Positions 25,382 through 34,662 of a DNA stretch of 43,883 nt are shown here, in pieces; positions within the stretch are counted from its first letter, which is position 1; each line of letters starts with the position of its first letter. This stretch comes from Pelagicoccus mobilis (GTDB taxonomy: Bacteria; Verrucomicrobiota; Verrucomicrobiia; Opitutales; Opitutaceae): positions 1 to 43,883 of the forward strand of contig NZ_JAENIL010000056.1 of the NCBI RefSeq assembly GCF_016595505.1, read 5' to 3'. The notes under the pieces are model-generated. The model saw only the letters and a program-made list of their open reading frames with translations, had not been told where the DNA came from and did not search any database. The position numbers were made by a program, and so were the translations under genes.

Positions 25382-28114
25382 CTAGGAGTCCCCAGAGGGT
25401 AAAGAAACTTTCCTTCTCAAAAACAATCGTGGATCTTCGAGTGAGATATTCATCTTCAAGCGACTCAAGGTAGCACTTCCGTCGCCATCCGGATCCTCAT
25501 CCACGATTTCAAATTTTGGCTCGTCGTCGATTTCATTTAAAGGCTGCCACGTCACCAGATCTTCGCTCCCCTCAAACACATCCAACACTCCGGAGGTAAG
25601 CTGACTCTGTCGAAACTCCATCGAAACAGCAATCCCCTCAGAGCTTTTTGAATAGGCAACCGTTCCCATAGCATTTGGTTCAAAGACTAAAGGACTCAAA
25701 TCACTGACGAACTCAACCAAGTTGTTATTTCCATCGCCATCTGGATCATCCAAAGGTCCGCTCCCAAGCCCTCCCCAGGGAATGTCATTCTTCCACTCGT
25801 CATACGCGACTCCGGGAGTAGCGAGCAACACGACGTACAAGCTTCCTTCGGGGAAGTCGAAGCTTACGCCTCCGCTTTCTTCAGTGAGAACGACCTCGCC
25901 GACTGGCATCCCATTGGCATCAAGGGCGTGCGCTTCGTATATCCTGCGATTGTCTACCGAAACCCTTACATCCGTGCTTTTCATAACCCAAGGAGCCTGT
26001 CCGTAATTTGTTATTTCGTATCCAGAGTATGTGTTTCCCTCCGAGGTAAAATCAGTAGCCACAGACTCCCAGTTAGTAGGACGGCTCGGGCTCGCCATTT
26101 GGACTAGCACTTTGGAGGAGTTTCCGATTGCCTTGGAATCCAGGCTGATCGTCGTTATCGAACAAGCTCCTACCTTTACTTCGTAGCTTACCGAGCCGAG
26201 GTTTTTACTCACCGGTTCGTAGCAAATCAGGGTCTGAACCTTCGGCGAATCGATGGTAAACGTCCTTTCCGCTGTACTCAAAATCAGCTCGTCAGTGATA
26301 CTGGTCACGCGGACCCCAGAATCGAGCGCCTCAACATATCCATCAAAGTCGTCAACCAGTTCGGTATTCGCTTCCGAACTATCAAAGTGCACCTCGACCG
26401 GCCCTACCAAAAACGCATGTGGGTCCACACCTCCATCAAGATTCGATTCAGGAGGAAGGTTGCCACTATCGCGATTCGGGTCAAAGCTCGCGCTCTCTGC
26501 AATCACCGGCGAACGTCGATCCCACATCGATTCCAGCGAGCGATGCTCCTCAAGGACCGTATCCCCTTTTTGGATGTATCCACTTCTGAATGCCAAGGCA
26601 GCAGCCGGAAACTGCCCAGCCATTTCTGGATTCATGAATACCCACTTTTCCTGCGAGGGCTTATACCCATTCGCAGATCTTGGAGGAGCAAATCCCTCCG
26701 TCTTTCCTACGAACCAAAAATAGGCATCGAAACCCGAGAGCGACGAATAGGCAGATATCAACATCGGCCCTTCAAAGGCAGTATCCATCGGCATTACCCA
26801 GGTGCTTTCCGTTACCATCATTGGTTTTCCGGCAGGCTGCTTTACACTAATGGGGAGTGAAAGAATTCCGTCATCCAGAACCGACGTTGTGGTGTAATAG
26901 TCTCCGTTTTGAACAGCCCAGCCCGCATCCCATTTGTTTGTCGGATTAACATGAACACCCGAAAAGTATCGATTCAGAGCAACGACATCGGAACTTTCCG
27001 CATAGCTGTAGCGCTCGCTGTCTTGGAGATAAACGACATCCGCAGTCTTCCAGTTACCCGCATTCACCAAAACAGGACAATTCAGATCTTCCCGCACGAA
27101 ACGAGCGATCTCCTTGTTGAAGTCGATCATCGTTTCCACGAAGAACTGCAGCTGGTCGTTCATCCGAGAAGACTCTCCAGTACTCACTCTACCCTCTCCT
27201 TTCAGATACCAAATCCCAGCCAGGCCGAACATCTCCTGATCAAGATCGTCATCCAAACCAACCGTGTCGCTCGACGGCATCGAGTTCTCTCCCCACTCGG
27301 CTAAAACGTTCTCCAGGCTGCCGTATTTATCCACTGCCCAAGTATAGAATAATTTCCCCAGAGCAGCCTTCGATTCGCTCGGCATCCGATCAACTGTCCA
27401 AAACAAGAGGCTGTCTTCGTTCTGGATCTGAAAGATCGCTAGGCTTGGTTCCTCGGCTAAAGTCTTGCCTCCCAAGTGGGGAGTTGGAGTAGTGAAGAGT
27501 TTACGCAGCCACTCCTTATAAGCGTCCTGCAAGGCTTCATCGAAGAACAAGTGCCCCCATGGTTCATTGTATCCTCCGCTCTTCATGTTCCTCGCCCAGT
27601 AAGGCGATACGACGGAGTAAATCCCTTCTTCACGCATAGCCCCCACTGTACTCCAGATCCAATCCAATTCCCCCGCGTTCACGTCGGTGATGCTGGGAGC
27701 GCTATCACTCGGGTTGATGTGAGAGTGAAGTCGAATCAAGTTTACCCCACGCTTTGCTAACCAACGCGCGTGGTGGTCCAGGTTTTCCTGATTCTGCCAT
27801 CCTGGTTGACTCCAAGCCTCCGGGTTGCCGCGTCCCACGTTCGTGTTCACCGCCCAAAACCGAATAGACTCTCCGTTCCCTTTTACGAAGTCACCCTCCT
27901 CGTCGTACGATATCCAGCCCGCTTCTCCTGCCGTATCCTCGTTGAGATATCTAAGATCGAACAGAGCAGCCTCATCAAAGGCATCACGTTCAGGCTCAAA
28001 CGACCAGTCCGCAGCGAAGCCAGACACAGCCAGCAAGGCCATAAGGACGAGCCCCAAGGCAGCTTTCCGAGGGACAATATTCAACCAGAGTTTGTTTAGG
28101 GTACTTGAGGTCAT
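25382..28114 (-). CDS. Secreted clan GH-A glycoside hydrolase, family unassigned
   Basis: Large secreted hydrolase; 910 aa from the ATG at 28114 (one codon after a TTG). A signal peptide ends near VSGFAA. Residues about 60-450 form a (beta/alpha)8 barrel: GESIRFWAVNTN at the first strand, KRGVNLIRLHSHIN, then FQIQNED with E233 as probable acid/base and PMMVTESTW with E436 as probable nucleophile, the clan GH-A spacing. It resembles GH5-like enzymes but I cannot place it in a family. A middle beta region follows, then a tail with PDGDGNNNLVEF and EDLVTWQPL, like the tail of the GH9 protein. It is the first gene of the unit leading to the GPH symporter, and a perfect motif B dyad lies about 100 bp upstream. 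Confidence 0.78.
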   Translation of the reverse strand: MTSSTLNKLWLNIVPRKAALGLVLMALLAVSGFAADWSFEPERDAFDEAALFDLRYLNEDTAGEAGWISYDEEGDFVKGNGESIRFWAVNTNVGRGNPEAWSQPGWQNQENLDHHARWLAKRGVNLIRLHSHINPSDSAPSITDVNAGELDWIWSTVGAMREEGIYSVVSPYWARNMKSGGYNEPWGHLFFDEALQDAYKEWLRKLFTTPTPHLGGKTLAEEPSLAIFQIQNEDSLLFWTVDRMPSESKAALGKLFYTWAVDKYGSLENVLAEWGENSMPSSDTVGLDDDLDQEMFGLAGIWYLKGEGRVSTGESSRMNDQLQFFVETMIDFNKEIARFVREDLNCPVLVNAGNWKTADVVYLQDSERYSYAESSDVVALNRYFSGVHVNPTNKWDAGWAVQNGDYYTTTSVLDDGILSLPISVKQPAGKPMMVTESTWVMPMDTAFEGPMLISAYSSLSGFDAYFWFVGKTEGFAPPRSANGYKPSQEKWVFMNPEMAGQFPAAALAFRSGYIQKGDTVLEEHRSLESMWDRRSPVIAESASFDPNRDSGNLPPESNLDGGVDPHAFLVGPVEVHFDSSEANTELVDDFDGYVEALDSGVRVTSITDELILSTAERTFTIDSPKVQTLICYEPVSKNLGSVSYEVKVGACSITTISLDSKAIGNSSKVLVQMASPSRPTNWESVATDFTSEGNTYSGYEITNYGQAPWVMKSTDVRVSVDNRRIYEAHALDANGMPVGEVVLTEESGGVSFDFPEGSLYVVLLATPGVAYDEWKNDIPWGGLGSGPLDDPDGDGNNNLVEFVSDLSPLVFEPNAMGTVAYSKSSEGIAVSMEFRQSQLTSGVLDVFEGSEDLVTWQPLNEIDDEPKFEIVDEDPDGDGSATLSRLKMNISLEDPRLFLRRKVSLPSGDS

Positions 28115-28215
28115 CAAACGATTTGGATAGCAACTACCCCAGGCAGATTCTTCGACGAATGGGGTTGCTTAATTTGCTAACTCATGACCCGCCAAAGCAC
28201 GAAGTGGCCGATAAC

Positions 28216-28228
28216 TTAATCCGTTTAA
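28216..28228. promoter_or_regulatory. Putative LacI-family operator, motif B (best copy)
   Basis: TTAATCCGTTTAA matches the palindrome TTAAACCGTTTAA at all but one position. It lies in the 144-bp gap upstream of the clan GH-A hydrolase, after the stop of the acetylesterase gene on the same strand. Confidence 0.6.
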
Positions 28229-28258
28229 ACCTCGGCTTTAACTGCACTCTAAGTCTCC

Positions 28259-29776
28259 CTAGGGAGAATCGGTTCGAAATGGAGTCAGCGGGAGTCCCTC
28301 CCTCGAAAACACATTCACCCGTGGATTATTGGCCCAACCGTAACGGACGGCGACTGGAGCATCGACCTTGTCACTCCAAACAACGATCCGATCTTTCCCT
28401 TCCAGACGAGCTTCAGCGTGCACGAACACGCCATTCTCACCAGCAATGGCAAAGCCCTTGGGCGAAGGAACATCAAAACAGTATAATCTCTCTCCGACGT
28501 AATCGAAGCTCAAGACAGCCTTATTTCCTTCGATCTCCATCGAGCTGTATTCCGGGCTTCGATACTCCATTTCGATTTCGTACTGATTCGCCAAAGCCCA
28601 ACGAGCAAGCCGCTCAGCGGGTACTTGTTTATTGCGCGGGTGAATGTCCCTACCTTCACCAACATCAATGATCACTGCCTGCCCCCCATTGGGAATATAC
28701 TTCATCGTAGCAGTCTGCGCTTCCCGAACCTCCGCCCAGCTGTTCTCCTCAACCGCACTATCCGTCTCATCTTTAAAGTCTGCTAGTTGCACCCAATAGA
28801 ACGGGAAATCGCCCTGCCCCCATTCATCCCTCATCGTAGATATCATCAACGGAAAGGTCTTGTGGTATTGCCGGGCACGTCCCGCATTCGTCTCACCTTG
28901 ATACCAAATGACTCCCTTTATTCCGTATCCAAGAATTGGAGCGACTCCACCGTTGAAGATATTGGCCGGACGGTGCTGATTGATGCGAATGTCGTGAGGT
29001 TTACGCGGAGAACGCCCCTTTCTCCCGTCTTCTATCCACTTGGCTCGCTGAACCTCGTAATCCTGTAGTTGCTTCTCAAGCACTTCATCAGAAAAGGCGG
29101 CGATCCGCTTATCCCAATCAGGCAGAATTCCAGCGAGTTCCGGGTCGCTCTCAAAGGCGTATCGTGGCATCCAAGCTTCCGCGGCGGATCCGCCCCATGC
29201 ATTGTCGATCAAGCCGATCGGCACCCCCAATGTCTGCTGCAACCGCCTGCCAAAGAAATAGCCAACCGCAGAAAACTCTCGTACCGAGTCTGGTGAACAA
29301 ACTTCCCACGCCCCCTCGAAATCATCCTGCCGGACTTGCGTGCCGTTTTTCGGAACGGTCAGAAATCGAATCATCGAATTGTTAGCGGAAGCGATCTCGA
29401 CTTCCGCATTGTCCGACGCAGCCACCGGCCATTCCATGTTAGACTGCCCCGAACACACCCAGACTTCACCAATCAGCACATCGCGAACAGTGAGCTTGTT
29501 TTTCCCCATAACAAGCAGCTCGAAAGGTCCTCCCGCCTCCATTGGCTGCAGCTCGACTTGCCACTTTCCGTTCTCATCCGCCTTAACCCTCAAGCTCTGC
29601 CCATTGAATTTAACTCTGACTTTTTCTCCAGGGTCAGCAGAACCCCAGATCGGTAATTCAACGTTCCGTTGAAGCACCATGTGATCGGTGAAGACGGATG
29701 GTAGCTTAACCTCAGCCGAGAGCTGAGCCCAAAACGCGAAAGCGACGATAAAACATGCGAGGGTATTTCTAAACAT
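28259..29776 (-). CDS. Secreted SGNH-type O-acetylesterase (sialate O-acetylesterase/SASA family)
   Basis: Predicted carbohydrate acetylesterase. The frame extends to 29851, but the ATG at 29776 gives a signal peptide (MFRNTLACFIVAFAFWAQLSA) and a 505-aa product. The N-terminal SASA signature is LPSVFTDHMVLQRNVELPIWG. The SGNH catalytic core contains CSGQSNMEW (nucleophile S112), GGSAAEAW, WYQGETNAG, and DIHPRNK (D377/H379). A beta domain at the C-terminus follows. In polysaccharide loci these enzymes remove acetyl esters that block glycosidases, so the substrate is probably O-acetylated. The gene is followed on the same strand by the clan GH-A unit, but a motif B dyad between them suggests a separate promoter. 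Confidence 0.9.
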   Translation of the reverse strand: MFRNTLACFIVAFAFWAQLSAEVKLPSVFTDHMVLQRNVELPIWGSADPGEKVRVKFNGQSLRVKADENGKWQVELQPMEAGGPFELLVMGKNKLTVRDVLIGEVWVCSGQSNMEWPVAASDNAEVEIASANNSMIRFLTVPKNGTQVRQDDFEGAWEVCSPDSVREFSAVGYFFGRRLQQTLGVPIGLIDNAWGGSAAEAWMPRYAFESDPELAGILPDWDKRIAAFSDEVLEKQLQDYEVQRAKWIEDGRKGRSPRKPHDIRINQHRPANIFNGGVAPILGYGIKGVIWYQGETNAGRARQYHKTFPLMISTMRDEWGQGDFPFYWVQLADFKDETDSAVEENSWAEVREAQTATMKYIPNGGQAVIIDVGEGRDIHPRNKQVPAERLARWALANQYEIEMEYRSPEYSSMEIEGNKAVLSFDYVGERLYCFDVPSPKGFAIAGENGVFVHAEARLEGKDRIVVWSDKVDAPVAVRYGWANNPRVNVFSREGLPLTPFRTDSP

Positions 29777-30288
29777 AGCGACTCTTCCTATCTCCAGATT
29801 GCAACTACAGTCAATCAGCTTACGGGGATCGAATCCTCTCAAACCGCCCAATCAGCAGTCCGGAACAAGAACCCTAGGTAACGCCCCATTGGATACAAGA
29901 GATCCCCAAACGACTTGAACCGGATCAGCTACGCGAAGGTCGCCTGAGCAAGTCGCGAATTGACATCAAAAGCCTCACACAGTCCACGCTCACAGCCAAT
30001 TCTCGCCCCACTTCCATCACCCGATTTACCAAGTCTGGCCGAACAGCAGGTTTCATCTTCTCAATCGAACAAGAAAGACCTTCATCTCTTTGTTCTTCTG
30101 AAACTTACAAAAGACTCTCGAAAATTAGCCTGCCCCTTTACTGATTTTAATAAACGGATTAACTAAATCCCAAACAATGGGTGTCGCTTCCCCTACAGGC
30201 ACCCTCTTTGATTGCCTTCATACACCCCGCGAAAAGGAGCAGATAATCACCCCCTGCAACGACCGCGCCCCTCCTTAGAACTGATCTA
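29777..30288. other. Divergent intergenic region between acetylesterase and MFS genes
   Basis: No credible gene in 512 bp. It holds the motif B dyad at 30150-30162. The remainder shows no repeat or RNA structure that I can support. A GGAG-containing stretch (AAAAGGAGCAG) lies about 50 bp before the MFS start, too far to be its ribosome binding site. Confidence 0.5.
30150..30162. promoter_or_regulatory. Putative LacI-family operator, motif B
   Basis: ATAAACGGATTAA contains AACGGATT with near-complete dyad symmetry. It lies 126 bp upstream of the MFS transporter start, in the gap shared with the divergent acetylesterase. Confidence 0.55.
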
Positions 30289-32793
30289 ATGATAATAACG
30301 CGAAAAACAAAAGTCCCACTCCATTGGACGTTCTACGCGCAGCTGCCCTTGTTGCTAAGCATCTATGGCGCCTTCGTCATCAATGCCCCTTTTCTGCTCC
30401 TGATAAAGAAGTTCATCGACAATCCAGCCGCCATCATGGGGCTGATCAGTATCGAGATCTACATCAGCATCATGGGGACACCATTCATCTCCTGGCTGAG
30501 CGACCATATCTGGACACGTTGGGGACGTCGGAAATTCTTCTTCGTCATCGCTGACGTCGGGCGAGCTCTCTGCCTGATCGCAATGCCCTTCGCCCCCAAT
30601 CTTTGGTCCTTGATCATTCTTCGCTGGCTATTCGGCGCTGCAGGCGATTTTGCAGGCATGACCCAAGCCCTCATCTACGAGGTCGTACCCCCACCACAAC
30701 GCGGTCGCCTCTCAGGCTTTTTCCAAGGCTCGATTCAGTTCGGAAACATCCTCTTCTTCTTCCTTCTGCTGGGTCGCTTCGACGACTACTACTTCATGGG
30801 CCCCTTCGCTCAGGTCACAGCCCTGAATGGGGGAGCGATCATGTTCTGGCTGGCAGCCATCCTACTATTCGGCATCGCCGCTTACGAAGGACTCGGCTTC
30901 AAGGAGATCAAGCCACCTGACGCGAAAAACCTCAACTCTGGCCGTAAGCCCGGCCAATCCATCTTCGTCCACTTCTTTAAGAACTTCTTCAAGGACGTGC
31001 TCTCGAAGGACCTGCTCCCAGTCTATCTGGTCACGCTTATCGTCGCCATGTTCAATGTGCAGCTAGGCGTCTTCCTCCCCCTACTCTACACGGAGCAATG
31101 GGGCTACTCTCTGCAAGAAATGGGAAATACGCTGGCGATAGGAGCGGTCTTCGCCATTTCATTCGCCTTGTTGTCAGGTTGGTTCGCCGACCGCTATGGG
31201 AAGATGATGACCTTCGTCCTCGCCAATGTCGGCTCGCTTGGGATGAACGTGTTTTACTTCATTTGGGTCTACAACCAACCCGACTTCCGCCCAACCTTAG
31301 TCCAAATCGTCGTCATCGGAAACGTCACTGCGATCTTCCTCATGATCAAGGGAGTCGTGGGCTTCCCGCTTATGATGGAATATGTGGAACGCAGCCGTAT
31401 GGGCGCCGCCAACGCCGGTATCCAGATTTCCCAGAGCATCTTCAGAAACGGTCTGCTTTTCTTCGTCGGAGTCTGGCTCGCCTGGTGGTCGTACTGGTTC
31501 TTGCCGCAAGCTGGCTACAACGTCTCCCTCACCTTTCCTGAGGAGAAAAGCGAAGAACAACTGGTCTCCCAACTGCAGTCAGCCGGCGTAAATCCCGAGG
31601 AGTTGGTCCTTAGGCCTGAGCACCAGTTCGGAGTGGATGGTGAAACCTCAATGCGCTGGTGGATTCACCAAAACGACAAGGAGGCTCAAGAGCTGCTTGA
31701 GGAGAAGAAAAAATTGAAAAACGAACTCGGCTCGCTCGAGACGAAAGCCGACTCCCCCTTCCTAGAAGCAACCGAAGCGGAGGAGATCCAATCACAAATC
31801 GCAGCACGCGAAACAAGGATCACCGAAATCGACCAAAAGCTCGAAGCAGGAGTCGACAGCTTGAAAGCGAAACTCATGCCTGCCTTGGAGCAGTCACTCT
31901 ACGAAGCGGGATCCCAAATCCGAAGCGCCTCATTCAGCAACGAAACCCTCTCACTCGGACTCACGACGATCGAGGAATTCGATGAAAGTTTAACCGAACG
32001 ACTCATCACCAACATCAGCGGTCCACAGTTCGCTCTCGTCAGAAACCAAAACGAGAACGCCGCAACCCGATGGAGTCCAGACGTAAGTATTGAGTCAATA
32101 CAGGGTCAAACTCCGGGCGTAAACATCGACCTCAGTTTCGATCCTATCTTCCTAGATCTCTACGAAGGATTCTATCGAAAGACTGAATCCAACGAGAAAT
32201 CATTCGAGGCGAGTTCAGCCATTATCAGTCTAGTGCGAGCCCTAATCGGACGCGGGCCGAATCGTTTCGAGCTTTCCGTCGACCAATCCAATGAGGACGC
32301 ATCCTCCATTTCGATCGAACTCACCCTCCTTGAGCGAGCTCTCATCGATGACTTGGAGCTGATTGCCGAAGGAATTTCAGAGGAGAAACTCATTTCTGAT
32401 GTGGCACTCGCTTCTACGTCACCGAGCGAGCATCAACTGACACTCACTCTGGAGCAATCAGACAAAGACATCGGCGAGCTGCAACCACGCGCCATTGAAG
32501 CTAGCGAGCGAATCGACGAGCTCCTTGGTCAAAGAGGCAGCCTCAATCCACTCATCGTAGAAAGCTACATCCGTGTATCGGATACACTAGCGGCAAGCCC
32601 CTTCTACGTGACCATTCCCGAAAACACAACAAAGAGCGCGTATTCCGAACGCGAATACGAGTACTTCTTCTCAAGCAAAACACTTGAGATCGCGACAGAT
32701 ATCATCGGTTTCTTCATCATCATCTTCTTGCTGATAATGGAGAAGCGCGGAGTCATTCACAGATTTGGAGCAGAGGAGGACGAGAATCGATGA
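30289..32793 (+). CDS. MFS transporter with large periplasmic coiled-coil insertion before the last helix
   Basis: Inner-membrane permease of the major facilitator superfamily but twice the usual length (834 aa). Residues 1 to about 410 give 11 hydrophobic helices with normal MFS features (SWLSDHIWTRWGRRKFF after helix 2, ADRYGKMM after helix 8). Then about 390 mostly hydrophilic, Glu/Ser-rich residues follow, including a predicted coiled coil around 455-525 (EEKKKLKNELGSLETKA, ARETRITEIDQKLE). A final helix (about 800-822, IATDIIGFFIIIFLLIME) and a short basic tail close the protein. With the N-terminus inside, the insertion lies in the periplasm. The stop overlaps the start of the DUF3592-like gene by ATGA. 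A motif B dyad lies upstream. Sugar import is inferred from context; function of the insertion is unknown. Confidence 0.85.
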   Translation: MIITRKTKVPLHWTFYAQLPLLLSIYGAFVINAPFLLLIKKFIDNPAAIMGLISIEIYISIMGTPFISWLSDHIWTRWGRRKFFFVIADVGRALCLIAMPFAPNLWSLIILRWLFGAAGDFAGMTQALIYEVVPPPQRGRLSGFFQGSIQFGNILFFFLLLGRFDDYYFMGPFAQVTALNGGAIMFWLAAILLFGIAAYEGLGFKEIKPPDAKNLNSGRKPGQSIFVHFFKNFFKDVLSKDLLPVYLVTLIVAMFNVQLGVFLPLLYTEQWGYSLQEMGNTLAIGAVFAISFALLSGWFADRYGKMMTFVLANVGSLGMNVFYFIWVYNQPDFRPTLVQIVVIGNVTAIFLMIKGVVGFPLMMEYVERSRMGAANAGIQISQSIFRNGLLFFVGVWLAWWSYWFLPQAGYNVSLTFPEEKSEEQLVSQLQSAGVNPEELVLRPEHQFGVDGETSMRWWIHQNDKEAQELLEEKKKLKNELGSLETKADSPFLEATEAEEIQSQIAARETRITEIDQKLEAGVDSLKAKLMPALEQSLYEAGSQIRSASFSNETLSLGLTTIEEFDESLTERLITNISGPQFALVRNQNENAATRWSPDVSIESIQGQTPGVNIDLSFDPIFLDLYEGFYRKTESNEKSFEASSAIISLVRALIGRGPNRFELSVDQSNEDASSISIELTLLERALIDDLELIAEGISEEKLISDVALASTSPSEHQLTLTLEQSDKDIGELQPRAIEASERIDELLGQRGSLNPLIVESYIRVSDTLAASPFYVTIPENTTKSAYSEREYEYFFSSKTLEIATDIIGFFIIIFLLIMEKRGVIHRFGAEEDENR

Positions 32794-33374
32794 ACCAAGG
32801 AGATCTCTACAAAGGCGACCCTACAATACGCCAAGGCGAAGACGGCCACTGGTACCACTATCCAGATAAGGGCGGCCCAAAACTCGTTTTCCTAATCGCA
32901 AGCATACTGATAGTCCTCCTCGGTTTCTGGCTTAGCTGGGATCCAGGAGTACGATGGCTTTTCGGAGAACGAGAGACTGCTCGCATCACTCGGATCGTCA
33001 TGGAAGAACCGGGAATCGACCCCGTCATATTCCGCTACCGGAAAACCATTCCCGAAGGTGACCACTTAACTTATTTCAGTTACACTGCCTCCATCGAAGA
33101 AGAGGACGGCAGCACCAAAGATTTCCAACTCGCTGTAGGGAGCCGAAGAACCGCCTTCTCAAATGTGAACGATCTTGTCGAAATAATTTACTTCGAGGGC
33201 GAGTCGCATGCATACGAACTACTGGAGCACCGGACCTGGTCTTTCGGCCTCGGTTTTCTCTGTATCGGAACCGTACTTACAGCTTGCGCCATCCCCACCC
33301 TGCTCGCCGTAGGACGCCCCATCAGAATCGATCCCGAGTCCCAAGAAGCGCTGGCTGCGGCCGACCACTCCTAA
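32790..33374 (+). CDS. DUF3592-like two-helix membrane protein coupled to the MFS transporter
   Basis: Small inner-membrane protein (194 aa) of unknown function. A short hydrophilic N-terminus (GEDGHWYHYPDKGG) precedes a first helix (about 30-50, LVFLIASILIVLLGFWLSW). A beta-rich domain follows (about 55-145; ARITRIVMEE, TYFSYTASIEEEDG, VNDLVEIIYFEGE), resembling the DUF3592 fold, and a second helix (about 150-172) leads to a short tail. With this topology the central domain is periplasmic, on the same side as the insertion of the MFS protein. The four-base overlap with that gene points to translational coupling and a joint complex; this is inference. The DUF3592 match is by pattern only. Confidence 0.72.
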   Translation: MNQGDLYKGDPTIRQGEDGHWYHYPDKGGPKLVFLIASILIVLLGFWLSWDPGVRWLFGERETARITRIVMEEPGIDPVIFRYRKTIPEGDHLTYFSYTASIEEEDGSTKDFQLAVGSRRTAFSNVNDLVEIIYFEGESHAYELLEHRTWSFGLGFLCIGTVLTACAIPTLLAVGRPIRIDPESQEALAAADHS

Positions 33375-33435
33375 GCGCCGTAAAACCAATGAGAAAGCTG
33401 ACTACGCCTTTGCAATCCTTCTCGGCTTCGCTTAG

Positions 33436-33448
33436 TTAATCCGTTGAA
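33436..33448. promoter_or_regulatory. Putative LacI-family operator, motif B, at the third LacI gene
   Basis: TTAATCCGTTGAA contains AATCCGTT and ends 48 bp before the start codon of the third LacI gene, where an autoregulatory operator is expected. This is the main link between motif B and this regulator. Confidence 0.55.
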
Positions 33449-33496
33449 CTCGTTTCCGAATAAACTGGGTTTATAATTGTTAACTCTGACAGAAAA

Positions 33497-34534
33497 ATGC
33501 CCCGCCCCTCCCAGAAACTAATCGCCCAAAAGTTAGGAATCTCCACCGCCACAGTTTCACTAGCGCTACGCAACAAAGGGACTGTTTCAAAGAAACTAGC
33601 GGACAGGGTAAAAGCTGTGGCTGAGGAAATTGGATACAAACCAAACCCCATCCTAGCCTCACTCGCCTCCCAGCACTTCAAGTCTTCAGAAAGCTCGCTC
33701 GGCATTCCCATTGCTCTTATCGATTTTCTGGATACCCCCTATAACAAAGCCAGCTATTTCAATCCGATTCAGGAGAGAGCGCACGAACTGGGATACTCGA
33801 TCACCCACATCACCCCAAAGGAGCTTAAGAGCTACCACTCTCCTGACAAAACACTCTACAACCGCGGCGTGCAGGGCATCATCCTACTCGGCCCCGTTTC
33901 CGATCGGACGTTTCGCGATGACTTCGACTGGAGCCTCTTCTCGGTCCTGCTCTGCGGACGCTTCCTCGCCCCACTACCGTTCGACACCGTCCGGCCAAAC
34001 ATTTTCCAATCCGTCAATCTCGCCTACCAGCAGGTGCGAGCCCATGGCTACAAGCGCATCGGTCTGGCGATCGGGCGACACGAACCGATGATGGAGGACG
34101 ACGCGTCACGCTATTCAGCGGCCCTCGGTATCCAAAGAATCGAAGAACCCGACGCGGAGTTGATCCCCCCTTATTTCGGCCCCCTTGAGGACGACCAAAA
34201 ACTAGTCTCCTGGGTGAGAGAGCACGATCCCGACTGCGTCATCGGCTTCCACGTCGGACAGTGCTCAACCATGAGAGACGAAGGCATCAATATCCCCGAA
34301 GACCTGGCCTACGCCTCCCTACATATCGCGGAAAGCCAAATCATCGGAGGAGAGAAACCCCTTTGCGTCGCGGGAAACGAACAAAACAAACGGGAAATCG
34401 CGATCCAGTGCATGAACCTCATGGACCAAAAGGTGAAGTATCACGAGCGCGGCATTCCAGAGTTCCCCAAGCATATTCTGATCAACTCTACCTGGCTGGA
34501 CGGGGAGTCCTTGCCTGATAAAACGAAGGGCTGA
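33497..34534 (+). CDS. LacI/GalR-family transcriptional regulator (third)
   Basis: A 345-aa sugar-responsive regulator. The helix-turn-helix is at the very N-terminus (QKLIAQKLGISTATVSLALRNKG, residues 6-28), followed by AEEIGYKPNPILASLASQH as hinge. The effector domain shows HGYKRIGLAIGRHE and the C-terminal HILINSTWLDG motif. Recognition-helix residues (STATVS) differ from those of the tandem pair (HYSTVS and HISTVS), in keeping with a different operator. It follows the MFS/DUF3592-like unit by 122 bp, with its own motif B dyad, and precedes the second sulfatase. I infer that it controls the motif B sites spread over 13.6-42.3 kb. Confidence 0.9.
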   Translation: MPRPSQKLIAQKLGISTATVSLALRNKGTVSKKLADRVKAVAEEIGYKPNPILASLASQHFKSSESSLGIPIALIDFLDTPYNKASYFNPIQERAHELGYSITHITPKELKSYHSPDKTLYNRGVQGIILLGPVSDRTFRDDFDWSLFSVLLCGRFLAPLPFDTVRPNIFQSVNLAYQQVRAHGYKRIGLAIGRHEPMMEDDASRYSAALGIQRIEEPDAELIPPYFGPLEDDQKLVSWVREHDPDCVIGFHVGQCSTMRDEGINIPEDLAYASLHIAESQIIGGEKPLCVAGNEQNKREIAIQCMNLMDQKVKYHERGIPEFPKHILINSTWLDGESLPDKTKG

Positions 34535-34574
34535 ATTACTCCAAAACTCAATCCGCGAACGGGATTCCTAAAAT

Positions 34575-34587
34575 ATAAACGGTTTAA
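34575..34587. promoter_or_regulatory. Putative LacI-family operator, motif B (near-perfect dyad)
   Basis: ATAAACGGTTTAA is a perfect palindrome except for its first base. It lies 75 bp upstream of the second sulfatase. A small hairpin (CCAGTTC/GGACTGG, 34594-34612) follows. Confidence 0.55.
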
Positions 34588-34662
34588 GGAAAACCAGTTC
34601 CGCTAGGACTGGAAACGCGGACACCAGCCAGCTAGACTTCGTATTAAATTTTCACCCATTCT

